The notes: generated by a model from the sequence alone, not told the origin. A stretch of 64,000 bases of DNA from Luteimonas panaciterrae (GCF_020511115.1 NZ_JAJAVH010000007.1:558001-622000), one strand, 5' to 3'; shown: positions 35,820 through 46,852, counted from the first letter of the stretch. Numbers and translations are program-made.

Positions 35820-36146
35820 ATGTCCGACATACGCATCGTGTTCTGCACCTGCCCCGACAACGACAGTGCATCGCGCATCGCCGAGGCGCTGGTCGGCGAG
35901 CGGCTGGCGGCGTGCGTGAACATCTTGCCTGCCATTGATTCCGTGTATCGCTGGCAGGGCGCGATCGAGCGCGCCAGTGAAGTACAACTGATCATCAAGA
36001 CGGTGGAAGCGCGCATGGATGCGCTCACCACCCGCATTCGCGCGCTGCATCCCTACGAATTACCCGAAGTCGTCGCGATCGAAGCCGCGAGCGGATTGCC
36101 GGCGTATCTGGACTGGGTGCGCGCGGAAACGACGCCCGAATCGTGA
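35820..36146 (+). CDS. cutA: Divalent-cation tolerance protein CutA
   Basis: 108 residues. The start MSDIRIVFCTCPDNDSASRI, then LVGERLAACVNILP, SVYRWQGAIE and LHPYELPEVVAI are characteristic of trimeric PII-like CutA1. AGAGG precedes the ATG. Its exact role is uncertain across bacteria (metal tolerance was the original report). In this order it is a usual neighbour of groESL and dsbD, although a lipase gene is inserted between it and dsbD here. Confidence 0.96.
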   Translation: MSDIRIVFCTCPDNDSASRIAEALVGERLAACVNILPAIDSVYRWQGAIERASEVQLIIKTVEARMDALTTRIRALHPYELPEVVAIEAASGLPAYLDWVRAETTPES

Positions 36147-36154
36147 TGCCTGAT

Positions 36155-36180
36155 GCGGCGCCGGCCGTGGCCGGCGCCGC
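36155..36180. terminator. Strong G/C hairpin between convergent genes
   Basis: A perfect 11-bp stem (GCGGCGCCGGC / GCCGGCGCCGC, loop CGTG) between the end of cutA and the end of the lipase gene. No T-run follows on either strand, so it is a pause or Rho-assisted site or a 3'-end stabiliser, not a classical terminator. Confidence 0.5.
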
Positions 36181-36187
36181 CACGGAT

Positions 36188-37153
36188 TCAAGGACTGTAG
36201 AACGGCACCACGTCGCAAGGCGGGTCCACCGCATGCGCCGGATCGAGCGCGTTGCCGATCATCGCGACCGCCCTGCGCGTGTAGGGAATGGCGAAATGCG
36301 TGGAGAAATCCGCCAGGCACGGCACCCATTCCCCCAACTGCGCGTCTTGCACGTAGTAGGTACGCGCATTGCTCGCGCCAACGGGCGGCGTGGTGCCGGC
36401 GAGCAGATACATCTCGTCCCACTTCGAGGTGATCTGCACGAAGTCGACCTGATGCGCGAGGCCGTGATCGACGGCATTGAGCGAATCCCAGAAATAAGGC
36501 GTGAAGATTTCAACGAGCGAGGGAATCGGCGCGATGTCCGCCAGCAGTTGATAGGCCTCGGGCCGCACCAGCTTGAGCAGACGATACAGCAGGTCCTCGT
36601 ACTCATCACCGAATCCGGCGGCGTCGATCCGGAAAGGCGACGACAGCAGCACCATCCTGTGCACGTCATCGGCGCCACCAAGATGCTGCATCACGTATCG
36701 CGGCAACACACCGCCCTGGGAATGGCCGACGATGTCCACCTTCCGCGCACCGGTGGCGGCGAGCACGCGCTCGATGAAGGTCTTCGTCTCCTGGGCACTG
36801 TCCGCCACCGGTCCGATGCCGTTGATGCCCGGCGGGATGTCATACGGAGGCTGGCGCCCGTAGTTGAAGGCGAACACGCAATGGCCACGATTGCGCAGAT
36901 AGGGCGAGACGCTGGTCCAGTTCACCGACGCGGTGAGGAAGGTCGAATTGACCAGCACCACCGGATACGGGTGCTCGGCACTGGGTTTGCAATTCCAGTC
37001 GTTGGCGCCTGCGGGATCGCCGTTCCAGTTCGTCGCGGCGACGAGGGTGAAGGGATAGAGGGTGCCGTAAGGCGCCGGCAGGCGCGCGGCCGCGCCTCCC
37101 GGAAAAACCAAGGACGCGAACAGCAGGATCAAGGCTGTGATTTGCCTATGCAT
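36188..37153 (-). CDS. Secreted alpha/beta-hydrolase, lipase/esterase
   Basis: 321 residues. A signal peptide (ITALILLFASLVFPGGAAA) precedes a hydrolase domain with VVLVNSTFLTA as the first strand, the nucleophile elbow VDIVGHSQGGVLP (Ser about 144) and a late Asp/His region. The GHSQGG elbow followed by R-Y-V places it near the extracellular EstA/Lipase_2 type. GGGAGGG precedes the ATG at 37153. Four Cys residues suggest disulphides formed in the periplasm. Expected to hydrolyse esters outside the cell. Confidence 0.88.
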   Translation of the reverse strand: MHRQITALILLFASLVFPGGAAARLPAPYGTLYPFTLVAATNWNGDPAGANDWNCKPSAEHPYPVVLVNSTFLTASVNWTSVSPYLRNRGHCVFAFNYGRQPPYDIPPGINGIGPVADSAQETKTFIERVLAATGARKVDIVGHSQGGVLPRYVMQHLGGADDVHRMVLLSSPFRIDAAGFGDEYEDLLYRLLKLVRPEAYQLLADIAPIPSLVEIFTPYFWDSLNAVDHGLAHQVDFVQITSKWDEMYLLAGTTPPVGASNARTYYVQDAQLGEWVPCLADFSTHFAIPYTRRAVAMIGNALDPAHAVDPPCDVVPFYSP

Positions 37154-37631
37154 GTTGCCCTCCCGAGGCAATGTTGCGAATTGTTTTTTTGACCTGACTA
37201 GGTATTCACCACGCATCGACATGAAGCAGCGGCATCGTGATGCGGTGGCGCGCGATCGGATGCGATCGCGCGTTTGGATCATGCATCGCCTGCGAGAGAG
37301 CCGATTAGCGTGAGATGTCAGCGCACATAGCCTTTCAGGCCATCCGTCATGTCCCGTCTGTCCTATCCCGAAGCACACGCGGAACGGCCGGCGCTACCGC
37401 CCGAATCCGGCGCCGGCCGGAACATCGGCTCATGACAGCAGGCAGGCGCATGAGTAGGCTTGCAGGCCCGCCCGTCCCGATCATGCCGAACTTGCCTGCT
37501 CCGAATCGGCCAATTCCCCGCCCTCGCCCTTCCTCCGGCCGAACTCCCGCTCGCGTCGACGGTCGAAGCGTGGAGCCGCGCACGGACGTCTTGCAGCCGG
37601 GCCGCCATATATCCCGTTCCGGAGCCGAGAT
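37154..37631. other. Intergenic region upstream of lipase and dsbD, no gene seen
   Basis: 478 bp between divergent genes. It holds G/C-rich palindromes (for example GCGCGATCGGATGCGATCGCGC near 37250-37271) and must include promoters for both genes, but I cannot assign a -35/-10 pair. Open frames across it lack ribosome-binding sites and family resemblance. Confidence 0.5.
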
Positions 37632-40085
37632 TTGAAGCCGATGTCGTGGCGTTTGCGACGTTTTGTCGCCCTGGTCGCTCTTGCCCTCTCCCTGCTGCCG
37701 ATCGCCGCCTGGGCCGCGATCGACGAGAAGGATCTGCTGCCCGTCGACGAGGCCTTCGCGCTCACGGCGAAGGCGACCGAGGACGGCCGCATCGAATTCA
37801 GCTGGAAAATCGCCGACGGCTATTACCTCTACCGGCATCGCATCAAGGTCTCGGCAACCGACGGTGCCAAACTCGGCGCGATCGCGGTGCCGAACGGCGA
37901 ACCGCACGAGGACGAGTTCTTCGGGCGCGTCGAAACCTATCGCAAGCAGCTGACGGGTCATGTGCCGGTCGTGTCCGCCGGCGGCTCTATAAAAGATGGC
38001 GGCAGCATCGCGCTGAAGATCGGCTACCAGGGCTGCGCCGATGCCGGTGTGTGCTATCCGCCGCAGACACGCACGTTGACCGTCGCGCTGCCTGCGGCCT
38101 CGAACGCCGCCAGCGACACCGCCGGAACCAACAACACGGGCGATGGCAGCTTCGCCGCGCTCGGCGCTGCGCTGGGCGGACGCCGCCCGCTCACTCCCGC
38201 CGCGGACGCTGTCGCCGGCAGCGATCCGCTGCCCTTGCCGCCGGAACAGGCATTCGGCTTTGAAGCCATCGCCGATGGCGGCGACACGCTGCTGCTGCGC
38301 TTCACGCCGGCACGCGGCTATTACCTGTATCGCGACAAGACGCAGCTCAAGCTCGCCGCCGACGGCATCACGCTCGGTGCGCCGCGCTGGCCGAAGGGCG
38401 TACTGCATCGCGACGAGCACTTCGGCAATGTCGTGGTGTATTTCAATCAGGTCGAAGTGCCGCTGCCGCTGCGTCGCACGAAGGCTGGCGCGCAACAAGT
38501 GGTGCTCACCGCGAGTTTCCAGGGATGCCAGGACGAGGGCATCTGTTATCCGCTGATGACGCGGAAGATTTCGGTGGCGTTGCCGGCGGGCACCGTCACC
38601 GCTACGGAAGAAATCCCGACGGCATCCGCGACCGCGACGAGCCAGCCCGACGCAAGCAATGATCCATCCGCGGCAACTGCGGTCGCATCGTCATCCGCCG
38701 AAGCAGCGACTGCTTCCCCAGAGCTCGCGACAACATCCACGCAGACGAACGCGCAGGATGCCGTCGGCGCCGAACAAGCCGAGGACGTCAGACTCGCGGC
38801 GGGCCTCGCCGGCGACAATCGCTGGCTCACGCTGCTCTGGTTCTTCCTCGGCGGCCTCGGCCTCGCCTTCACGCCCTGCGTGCTGCCGATGATCCCGATC
38901 CTGTCCGGCCTGATCGCGGGCCAGGGCACGCGCCTGGGCACCTCACGCGCGCTGTGGCTGTCGTTCGTCTACGTGCTGGCCAATGCACTGGTGTTCACGG
39001 TGGCCGGCGTGATCGCGGGCCTCGTCGGCGCGAATTTGCAGGCCGCCTTCCAGACCCCCTGGGTGCTCATCCTGTTCGCCCTGCTGTTCGTGGCGCTGGC
39101 GCTGTCCTCGTTCGGCCTTTACGAGCTGCAGCTGCCGGCGTCGCTGCGCGCGAAGCTCGGCAACATCAGCGACAAGCAGCGCGGCGGTTCGATGCTTGGC
39201 GTCGCCGCGATGGGCGCGCTGTCGGCGTTGATCGTCGGTCCGTGCGTGGCTCCGCCCTTGGCGGCGAGCGTGCTCTACATCAGCCAGACCCACGATCCGG
39301 TGCTTGGCGGTACCGCGCTATTCCTGCTGGCGATGGGCATGGGCGTGCCGCTGCTCGCTTTCGGCGCGGCCGCCGGTCGCGGCATGCCGACCAGCGGGCC
39401 GTGGATGACGACGGTGCAGCGCGTCTTCGGCTTCGTGTTTCTCGCGCTCGCCGCATGGATGCTCTCGCGCATCCTGCCCGAGCCGGTGACGCTCGCCCTG
39501 TACGGATTGATCGCGCTGGCGGCAGCGGCGTGGGCGTTCGCGGGCACGCGTCACGACAGCGAGCGTGTGCGTTGGCTCGCCCGCTTCGCCGGGTTGGTGC
39601 TGGCGATCTTCGGCGCGGCGCAATTGCTCGGCGCGCTCAGTGGCGGACGCGATCCGTTGCAACCACTGGCCGGCGCGCCTTTCATCGGCACGCCCGGCGG
39701 CGGCGCGCAGCATCGCGAACTTGCCTTCCGCACCATCAAGTCCACGCAGGATCTCGACCGCGAACTCGCCGCCGCGCAAGCCGCCGGCAGGCCGTTGATG
39801 TTCGACTTCTATGCCGACTGGTGCGTATCGTGCAAGGAAATGGAGAAGTACACCTTCACCGATCCCGCGGTGCAGTCGGCGCTGGCCGACTTCGTGCTGC
39901 TGAAGGCCGACGTCACCGCCAACGACGAAGTCGACCAGGCGCTGATGAAGCGCTTCGGCATCATCGGACCGCCGGGCACGTTGTTCTTCGCGGATGCGAC
40001 CGAGAAGCGCGGTCTGCGCCTGGTGGGTTTCGAAAAAGCCGAGGCCTTCGTCGCGCGCGTGCAGCGCGCGCACGGGGCGAAGTGA
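37632..40085 (+). CDS. dsbD: Thiol:disulphide interchange protein DsbD with duplicated N-terminal domain
   Basis: 817 residues. DsbD carries electrons from cytoplasmic thioredoxin to periplasmic thiol proteins. Order: signal peptide; an nDsbD-like domain (25-155, GYYLYRHRIKV with GYQGCADAGVCYPP); a second nDsbD-like domain (200-320, GYYLYRDKTQL with SFQGCQDEGICYPL); a Ser/Ala/Thr linker; a membrane domain (about 400-680) with LGLAFTPCVLPMIPILSGL and VGPCVAPPL; and a C-terminal thioredoxin domain with DWCVSCKEME. The duplicated sensor domain makes it longer than the E. coli protein (about 565). TTG at 37632 is chosen because GGAG lies 7 nt upstream; the ATG at 37641 is too far from it. The stop overlaps the TlpA-like start by one base. 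Confidence 0.94.
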   Translation: MKPMSWRLRRFVALVALALSLLPIAAWAAIDEKDLLPVDEAFALTAKATEDGRIEFSWKIADGYYLYRHRIKVSATDGAKLGAIAVPNGEPHEDEFFGRVETYRKQLTGHVPVVSAGGSIKDGGSIALKIGYQGCADAGVCYPPQTRTLTVALPAASNAASDTAGTNNTGDGSFAALGAALGGRRPLTPAADAVAGSDPLPLPPEQAFGFEAIADGGDTLLLRFTPARGYYLYRDKTQLKLAADGITLGAPRWPKGVLHRDEHFGNVVVYFNQVEVPLPLRRTKAGAQQVVLTASFQGCQDEGICYPLMTRKISVALPAGTVTATEEIPTASATATSQPDASNDPSAATAVASSSAEAATASPELATTSTQTNAQDAVGAEQAEDVRLAAGLAGDNRWLTLLWFFLGGLGLAFTPCVLPMIPILSGLIAGQGTRLGTSRALWLSFVYVLANALVFTVAGVIAGLVGANLQAAFQTPWVLILFALLFVALALSSFGLYELQLPASLRAKLGNISDKQRGGSMLGVAAMGALSALIVGPCVAPPLAASVLYISQTHDPVLGGTALFLLAMGMGVPLLAFGAAAGRGMPTSGPWMTTVQRVFGFVFLALAAWMLSRILPEPVTLALYGLIALAAAAWAFAGTRHDSERVRWLARFAGLVLAIFGAAQLLGALSGGRDPLQPLAGAPFIGTPGGGAQHRELAFRTIKSTQDLDRELAAAQAAGRPLMFDFYADWCVSCKEMEKYTFTDPAVQSALADFVLLKADVTANDEVDQALMKRFGIIGPPGTLFFADATEKRGLRLVGFEKAEAFVARVQRAHGAK

Positions 40086-40678
40086 TGCGTTCGGGCACGA
40101 AAATCGTGCTCGTGGCGCTGGCCGCGGGCACGCTCGGCGCCATCGCCAGCCTCGCCATGAACGGGCCCGGCCCCTTCCTCGGCAGCGAACTCGGCCAGCG
40201 CCTCCTGCAATCCTCGATGGACGCGAGCGCGCCGCCCGTGCCGGCCGGCATCAGCATCGCCAAGCGCGGCGAACCGATCGCGGGCTTCATCGTGCCGTCA
40301 CTCGATGGCCGTAAGGTCGAGGTTCCCGCCGCCTATGCCGGCCGACCCGTGCTGATCAACGTCTGGGCCAGCTGGTGCGGTCCCTGCATCGAGGAAATGC
40401 CGGAACTGCAACGCTTCCATGCACAACAGGGCGACAACGGTACGCAAGTGGTCGGTATCGCCCTGGACGAGGCCGCCGCCGTGCGCGACTTCCTCGGCCG
40501 CGTCCCGGTGACCTATCCGATCCTGGTCGACGCCGCCGGCCCCGCCGATGCCGGCGTGCGCCTGGGCAATCCCAAGGGGGTCCTGCCCTATTCGGTGCTC
40601 GTTTCTGCCGACGGTCGCCTGCTCAAGCAGCGCATCGGGCCGTTCGGCAAGGGCGAGATCGACGATTGGGCTGAGTGA
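40085..40678 (+). CDS. TlpA-like membrane-anchored thioredoxin
   Basis: 197 residues: an N-terminal anchor (IVLVALAAGTLGAIASLAM) and a thioredoxin fold with VLINVWASWCGPCIEEMPEL (WCGPC active site) and the cis-Pro loop GVLPYSVL. A periplasmic reductant probably recharged by the DsbD encoded just upstream, with which it overlaps by one base (TGATG). Comparable to TlpA/ResA/DsbE proteins that serve cytochrome c maturation, though no ccm genes are nearby. Confidence 0.92.
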   Translation: MRSGTKIVLVALAAGTLGAIASLAMNGPGPFLGSELGQRLLQSSMDASAPPVPAGISIAKRGEPIAGFIVPSLDGRKVEVPAAYAGRPVLINVWASWCGPCIEEMPELQRFHAQQGDNGTQVVGIALDEAAAVRDFLGRVPVTYPILVDAAGPADAGVRLGNPKGVLPYSVLVSADGRLLKQRIGPFGKGEIDDWAE

Positions 40679-40686
40679 GCGCGATT

Positions 40687-40751
40687 AGCCGATGCCCTAT
40701 CGGCATCGGCTGCGCTCGCGAACGTCCGGCCATGGATGTCCGGGCCGGACG
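40687..40751 (+). repeat. Two-hairpin palindromic element, left of aroQ
   Basis: Hairpin A: AGCCGATGCC, loop CTATC, GGCATCGGCT (40687-40711). Hairpin B: CGTCCGGCC and GGCCGGACG around ATGGATGTCCG (40723-40751). The same two hairpins appear in opposite order and orientation at 41441-41498, so the elements form an inverted pair around aroQ. It also lies at the 3' end of the TlpA-like gene and may act as a terminator or mRNA end. Confidence 0.75.
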
Positions 40752-40905
40752 ACCCGGAGTTTGATTGTCGCGCCAAGGATGGCGATCGAAAATCAAACAA
40801 GCGCTTAAATCGCGCGAATCGCCACAAACTTCGTCGATCTGGACAGCATCCCCCACTTCCCGCAGACTGCGCGCCTGTCTCGACGTCCCCCGACAACCGG
40901 TTCCG

Positions 40906-41355
40906 ATGGCCAAACTGCTGGTTCTGCACGGCCCCAACCTCAATCTGCTCGGCACCCGCGAGCCGGAGGTCTACGGCCGTGCCACGCTCGCCGAGATCGA
41001 CGCCGGGCTCCGGGCCCAGGCCGTCGCCGCCGGCCATGCGCTGGAGAGCCTGCAGTCCAACGCCGAGGCCGTCCTGGTCGATCGCGTCCAGGCCGCCCGC
41101 GCGGACGGCACCGATTTCATCCTGATCAACCCGGCCGCCTTCACCCACACCTCGGTCGCCTTGCGCGACGCGCTGGCGGCGGTGGCCATCCCGTTCATCG
41201 AAGTGCATCTGTCCAACCCGCACAGCCGCGAGCCGTTCCGGCGCACCAGCTACTTCAGCGACCTCGCGGTCGGCGTGGTCTGCGGCTTCGGTGCGGACAG
41301 TTATCGTTACGCGCTGGAGGCCGCCATGGGGCGGCTTGGCAAAGTTGACAGGTAG
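40906..41355 (+). CDS. aroQ: 3-dehydroquinate dehydratase, type II
   Basis: 149 residues. Third step of the shikimate pathway, dodecameric cytoplasmic enzyme. Family motifs: [20 protein letters not shown] (with the active-site Arg and Tyr), [16 protein letters not shown] and [14 protein letters not shown] (with the catalytic His). The ATG at 40906 begins the first strand; no clear Shine-Dalgarno. Precedes accB as in related genomes. Confidence 0.97.
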   Translation: MAKLLVLHGPNLNLLGTREPEVYGRATLAEIDAGLRAQAVAAGHALESLQSNAEAVLVDRVQAARADGTDFILINPAAFTHTSVALRDALAAVAIPFIEVHLSNPHSREPFRRTSYFSDLAVGVVCGFGADSYRYALEAAMGRLGKVDR

Positions 41356-41440
41356 ACGCGCGATCAAGATGTCCGTTTCCTACTCTCCAACCATGCCGCC
41401 GCCCTCCATGGCGCGGCTCCGTGACTTGCGGGCCGTCCGG

Positions 41441-41498
41441 CCCGGCCATCCATGGCCGGGCGTTCAGGTCCGCTGTCGATGCCGATAGGGCATCGACA
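41441..41498 (-). repeat. Two-hairpin palindromic element, right of aroQ
   Basis: Inverted relative to the element at 40687-40751. Hairpin B first: CCCGGCCAT / ATGGCCGGG (41441-41460); then hairpin A: TGTCGATGCC, loop GATAG, GGCATCGACA (41474-41498). The stem bases of A differ from the left copy at both sides so that pairing is kept. It lies in the aroQ-accB gap. Confidence 0.75.
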
Positions 41499-41528
41499 GA
41501 GCGCGGCCCTTCACCCACCGAGGCCATC

Positions 41529-42023
41529 ATGGACCTGCGAAAAATCAAGAAGCTGATCGATCTGCTCGAAGAGTCGAATCTGTCGGAAATCGAAATCAAA
41601 GAAGGCGAGGAGTCCGTGCGCCTGGCGCGCGCGCCTTCGCGCTTGTTGGAGCCGGGCGGCTACGCGGTCGCCGCGCCCACCGTCGTCCATGCCGGACCGC
41701 CTGCGGCGACGCCGATGCCGATGCACTCGCCCACCGAAGCCGCCACCGGCGGCAGCAAGTCGGCCGACCCCAATGCGGGACTGCCGGCCGGCCACGTGGT
41801 GCGCGCGCCGATGGTCGGCACCTTCTATGCCTCGCCTGCTCCTGACAAGCCCGCCTTTGTCAGCATCGGCGCCACGGTCAAGGCCGGCGATACCCTCGGC
41901 ATCATCGAGGCGATGAAGATGTTCAACCCCATCGAGGCCGACGTCTCCGGCACCGTGCTCGCCATTCAGTGCGAGAGCGGACAGCCGGTCGAGTTCGATC
42001 AGCCGCTGTTCGTGATTGGGTGA
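41529..42023 (+). CDS. accB: Biotin carboxyl carrier protein of acetyl-CoA carboxylase
   Basis: 164 residues. The N-terminal [20 protein letters not shown] is the usual AccB start, followed by a Pro/Ala hinge (about 50-85) and the biotinyl domain with the biotin-accepting Lys in [14 protein letters not shown]. It carries CO2 from biotin carboxylase to the carboxyltransferase in fatty-acid initiation. Followed by accC after 87 bp. Confidence 0.98.
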   Translation: MDLRKIKKLIDLLEESNLSEIEIKEGEESVRLARAPSRLLEPGGYAVAAPTVVHAGPPAATPMPMHSPTEAATGGSKSADPNAGLPAGHVVRAPMVGTFYASPAPDKPAFVSIGATVKAGDTLGIIEAMKMFNPIEADVSGTVLAIQCESGQPVEFDQPLFVIG

Positions 42024-42061
42024 GCGGGGATTTCGCGCGGCACTGCCGCGAGCCCGCGAAT

Positions 42062-42084
42062 GCCCATCGGCCATGCCGATGGGC
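42062..42084. repeat. Short hairpin in the accB-accC gap
   Basis: GCCCATCGG, loop CCATG, CCGATGGGC. It resembles hairpin A of the aroQ-flanking elements and sits 27 bp before the accC start, so it could shape accC translation or partial termination after accB. Confidence 0.55.
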
Positions 42085-42110
42085 CGGAACGACTACATGG
42101 GAAATGAAAC

Positions 42111-43478
<1,368 letters not shown>

Positions 43479-43927
43479 TCTTCGAGTTCCCGATCCAAGG
43501 TCCGCGAGAAGGAAGCACCAACGCAGGACCTGCATGCACTCGACGCGTTGCTCGTCACACGCGCACCCGAAGCCGCGGCACGGATTCGACGCGCCTTCGG
43601 CGATCTCCGCCTTGCGTGAAGTTACGCACTGATCCGGCGAATCGCCTTCGACAAGGCCGCGGATTTTTCTGGGAAAACCAATTGGCTGTGCGTGATCATC
43701 CACAACGATGATCTTCGCGATGGCGCCGTCCAGAACGCCATCATGACCGCCGCGAACGCTCGAACATGCCTTCCGCCGCATGCGGAAGAAGTACCTTGCA
43801 CGCCCTATTGTGACCCTGCGCGGCAACTACGCCATTCGTCACATACAAAACGTGACGAAAACCTTCATCCCGGCGTCCTTATGCTCCCGGCCCCTCATGG
43901 ACTCACCCACGTTGAGAGGACCGCAAC
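43479..43927. other. Intergenic region after accC, no gene seen
   Basis: 449 bp. Open frames cross it on both strands but none has a ribosome-binding site or recognisable product. It should contain the terminator of accBC and the promoter of the secreted protein at 43928; neither shows a classical signature. Confidence 0.5.
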
Positions 43928-45874
43928 ATGTCATTCCGCCGCAATCTCCTGTTCCTCGCCACCTTGGCGACCATTGGCTCCGGCGCCGCCTACGCGCTCG
44001 TCCGCGGCAGTGCGCCGATCACGCCCACCGTCTCCGCGACGGAGTCGGCGATCACCCAAGGCGGTGACGTCGGCATCCGCTGGAATCGCGAACTGGCGGG
44101 CGACCTCGGCATCCGCATTCAACCGGCCGCAGGCGCATCGCAGGGCAAAGATGACAGCGAACATTTCGCCCTGCAGCCGGCACAGACGCTGCGCTTCGGC
44201 GTGCGCTCGGGCTACGTGCGGGAATTCTCCGGCGGATCGTTGCAGGCGCGCGGCGGCTTCGTGCTGGCGCTGCGCAAGGGACAGCTCGACCTGAGCGGCT
44301 TCCGTCTCGTGCCCAGGCAGAACGGCAAGGATCGAAGCGCGCTGGCGTTCGATCTCGTCGGTGCCGACGGCATCGCCTGGTTCCAGGTCGATCGCATCAT
44401 GCATGAACTGCGAGAGGACGGTTCGCTGTCCGTTCCGACTTCGGATCTGCGCATCAGCCGGCGCCTCGCGCAACGCCTGGGCATGCCGGAAGTCGCCGGC
44501 TGGACGATCGGTGAAGTGCAGCTGCAATTGCCCGCGCGCTCGACCACCGGCGCTCGCACGGCGAACGCCGCGCTCGCCGGCGGCATCCACTGGGCCGGCG
44601 ATCCCGCGCCCGACGGCGGCACCTATCAGAACGATCTCTTCATGCAGCAGACCACGGTGCAGTACACGCGCTGCAGCGGCTGCACCGGCGAATACGGCAG
44701 CGGCCGCGTCGTGTTCACGCCTTCCTCCACGCTCAAGAACAACGTCAACGCCGGCAGCCTGCAACCGACGATCGCCAACGATCCGCTCGGCACCAGCAGC
44801 GCGCGCTACACCGCCGGCATTCCCTGGTACAGCAAGTTCTCCGGCAATTTCGCGCCGTACAACAACGATCAGCACCCGTACCTGACCTGGAACATGTACC
44901 GCTACAACCCCGACGGCAGCCTCGAGCAGATCGGTCGCTCCGGCATCAAGCACGCCTTTCTCACCACCAACGGCGAATGCCTAGACACCGACGACCACGA
45001 TTCCCACATCCTCGGCCGTGGCTGCATGGATACATACTCGACCAGCCACAACGACAGCAACAACGGCTTGTCGCCGCGCTCGGAACTTCTGCCCGCCACT
45101 GGCCAATGGGGCCGTTGCGGTTCGAGCTTCGACACCAACTGCGACGGCACCGCCAATGCCTCGCCGGCGACGGACAATTTCTACCAGCGCCTGATCGTCA
45201 ACGAATCGCAGATCGCGCCCAGCCGCAACAACGGCGCCAACTGGCTGTTCGAATCCTGGTATCTCGCGCGCGGCGACATCAACATCTACAACTCGATGTC
45301 CACCAAGCAGATCACGCACCGATGGACCGGCAGTGCGTGGAGCGTCAACGAGATCCAAGAGAAGCTCGGCGCCGCCATCGATCATTGGTTCGCCGCCGAT
45401 GCACTGCCGGCATCGAACAAGAAGAATCAGGAACTGGTCGTCGACGGTGCGCACGCCAAGGTGGCGGTGAAGGCATTCAATCTCGGTAACGGCTACTGGC
45501 GTTATCACTACGCGGTGATGAACTTCGATTTCACCTTCGCGCAGACCTCCGGCACGGAACCGAACCTGCGCATCATCTCCAACCAGGGCTTCGACAGCTT
45601 CGCGCTGTCCACCGCCAGCGCCGCGCAGGCGACCGACCTGCTGTTCCGCGACGGCGATTTGAGCGCCGGCAACAACTGGTCGTTCTCCAACAGCGGCGGC
45701 AGCCTGAAGTGGAGCAACGTCAGCGGCACCGCCAGCACCTTGTGGTGGGGCACGTTGTACGCGTTCTCGTTCACGTCGCCGAAGGCGCCGGTCGCGGGCA
45801 CGGCGACCTTGTCGGCGAACAACGCGGCGACCCCGCGCCAATACACGGTCGCGACGCTGGTGCCGGGCGCCTAA
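43928..45874 (+). CDS. Secreted protein of unknown function, Asn/Ser/Gly-rich
   Basis: 648 residues. GAGAGGA precedes the ATG. An N-terminal hydrophobic signal (NLLFLATLATIGSGAAYALV) is followed by a beta-rich domain (about 40-210), then a large Asn/Tyr/Trp-rich region with two C-x2-C pairs (RCSGCTGEY near 250) and strands such as WRYHYAVMNFDFTFAQTSGT. The C-terminal 100 residues look like a beta-sandwich. I recognise no family. It is inserted between accC and prmA. Probably extracellular or surface-exposed. Confidence 0.85.
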   Translation: MSFRRNLLFLATLATIGSGAAYALVRGSAPITPTVSATESAITQGGDVGIRWNRELAGDLGIRIQPAAGASQGKDDSEHFALQPAQTLRFGVRSGYVREFSGGSLQARGGFVLALRKGQLDLSGFRLVPRQNGKDRSALAFDLVGADGIAWFQVDRIMHELREDGSLSVPTSDLRISRRLAQRLGMPEVAGWTIGEVQLQLPARSTTGARTANAALAGGIHWAGDPAPDGGTYQNDLFMQQTTVQYTRCSGCTGEYGSGRVVFTPSSTLKNNVNAGSLQPTIANDPLGTSSARYTAGIPWYSKFSGNFAPYNNDQHPYLTWNMYRYNPDGSLEQIGRSGIKHAFLTTNGECLDTDDHDSHILGRGCMDTYSTSHNDSNNGLSPRSELLPATGQWGRCGSSFDTNCDGTANASPATDNFYQRLIVNESQIAPSRNNGANWLFESWYLARGDINIYNSMSTKQITHRWTGSAWSVNEIQEKLGAAIDHWFAADALPASNKKNQELVVDGAHAKVAVKAFNLGNGYWRYHYAVMNFDFTFAQTSGTEPNLRIISNQGFDSFALSTASAAQATDLLFRDGDLSAGNNWSFSNSGGSLKWSNVSGTASTLWWGTLYAFSFTSPKAPVAGTATLSANNAATPRQYTVATLVPGA

Positions 45875-45925
45875 GACAGGCAGTTGAGGCTGTTAACGGT
45901 CGCGGCTCCCGGTTAACCTGAGCGG

Positions 45926-46852
45926 ATGCCGTTTCTAGAACTCAGCCTCCGCTGCCGCGAATCCGAACAACCCCGCTACGAACGCGCGCTCGACGACGTC
46001 GGCGCGCTGGCGGTGACGATGCTCGACGCCGATGCGGACACCTCGAACGAGCACGCCATCCTCGAACCCGGCGTCGGCGAGACGCCGTTGTGGGATTCGA
46101 TCACGCTGACCGCGCTGTTTCCGCACGATGCCGATGCCCTGCTGCTGCTCGCCGCGCTGGAAGCCTTCGATCCCGAACTGGACTGGACGCAGGCGGGTTT
46201 CCGCAGCGTCGAGGATCAGGACTGGGAACGTGCCTGGATGGACCAGTACGTGCCGCTACGCTTCGGCGAACGCGTCTGGATCGTGCCGTGGAATTGCGAT
46301 GTGCCAACGGAAGCGCAAACGCCCGAGGCCGCGGTGGTGCGCCTCGATCCCGGCCTCGCCTTCGGCTCCGGCACGCATCCGACCACGGCGTTGTGCCTGC
46401 GCTGGTTCGATGCACTGGCCGCGGATGGCCGGCTACAGGGCCAGACCATCCTCGATTTCGGCTGCGGCAGCGGCATCCTGGCGCTGGCGGCGCTGAAACT
46501 GGGCGCGGCGAAGGCGGTCGGCGTCGACAACGATCCGCAGGCGCTGATCGCCACGCACGACAACGCCGAACGCAATGGCGTCGGCGACGCGCTCACGGTG
46601 CATCTGCCGCAAGACGAACCGCCCGCGGCGACATACCCGATCGTCGTCGCCAACATCCTCGCCTCCGCGCTGGACGCACTGGCCGACCTCCTGGCCGCGC
46701 GCGTCGCGCCCGGCGGGCACATCGCCTTGTCCGGCATCCTCGACGGCCAGCAGGACGCGCTGCTGCAACGCTACGCCGCCTGGTTCGACGACCTGTACGT
46801 CAGCATCGACGGAGACTGGGTACGCATCGACGGCGTGCGCCGCGCGACCTGA
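45926..46852 (+). CDS. prmA: Ribosomal protein L11 methyltransferase
   Basis: 308 residues. The substrate-recognition N-terminus ([10 protein letters not shown], then [15 protein letters not shown]) and the SAM-binding core ([43 protein letters not shown] with the N-I-L catalytic-loop motif) are typical. It trimethylates L11 residues. Confidence 0.97.
   Translation: MPFLELSLRCRESEQPRYERALDDVGALAVTMLDADADTSNEHAILEPGVGETPLWDSITLTALFPHDADALLLLAALEAFDPELDWTQAGFRSVEDQDWERAWMDQYVPLRFGERVWIVPWNCDVPTEAQTPEAAVVRLDPGLAFGSGTHPTTALCLRWFDALAADGRLQGQTILDFGCGSGILALAALKLGAAKAVGVDNDPQALIATHDNAERNGVGDALTVHLPQDEPPAATYPIVVANILASALDALADLLAARVAPGGHIALSGILDGQQDALLQRYAAWFDDLYVSIDGDWVRIDGVRRAT

Noticed and set aside
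43692..44294. A 200-codon plus-strand frame before and overlapping the secreted protein gene
   Set aside because: It overlaps the well-supported start at 43928 in another frame and shows no domain or ribosome-binding site.
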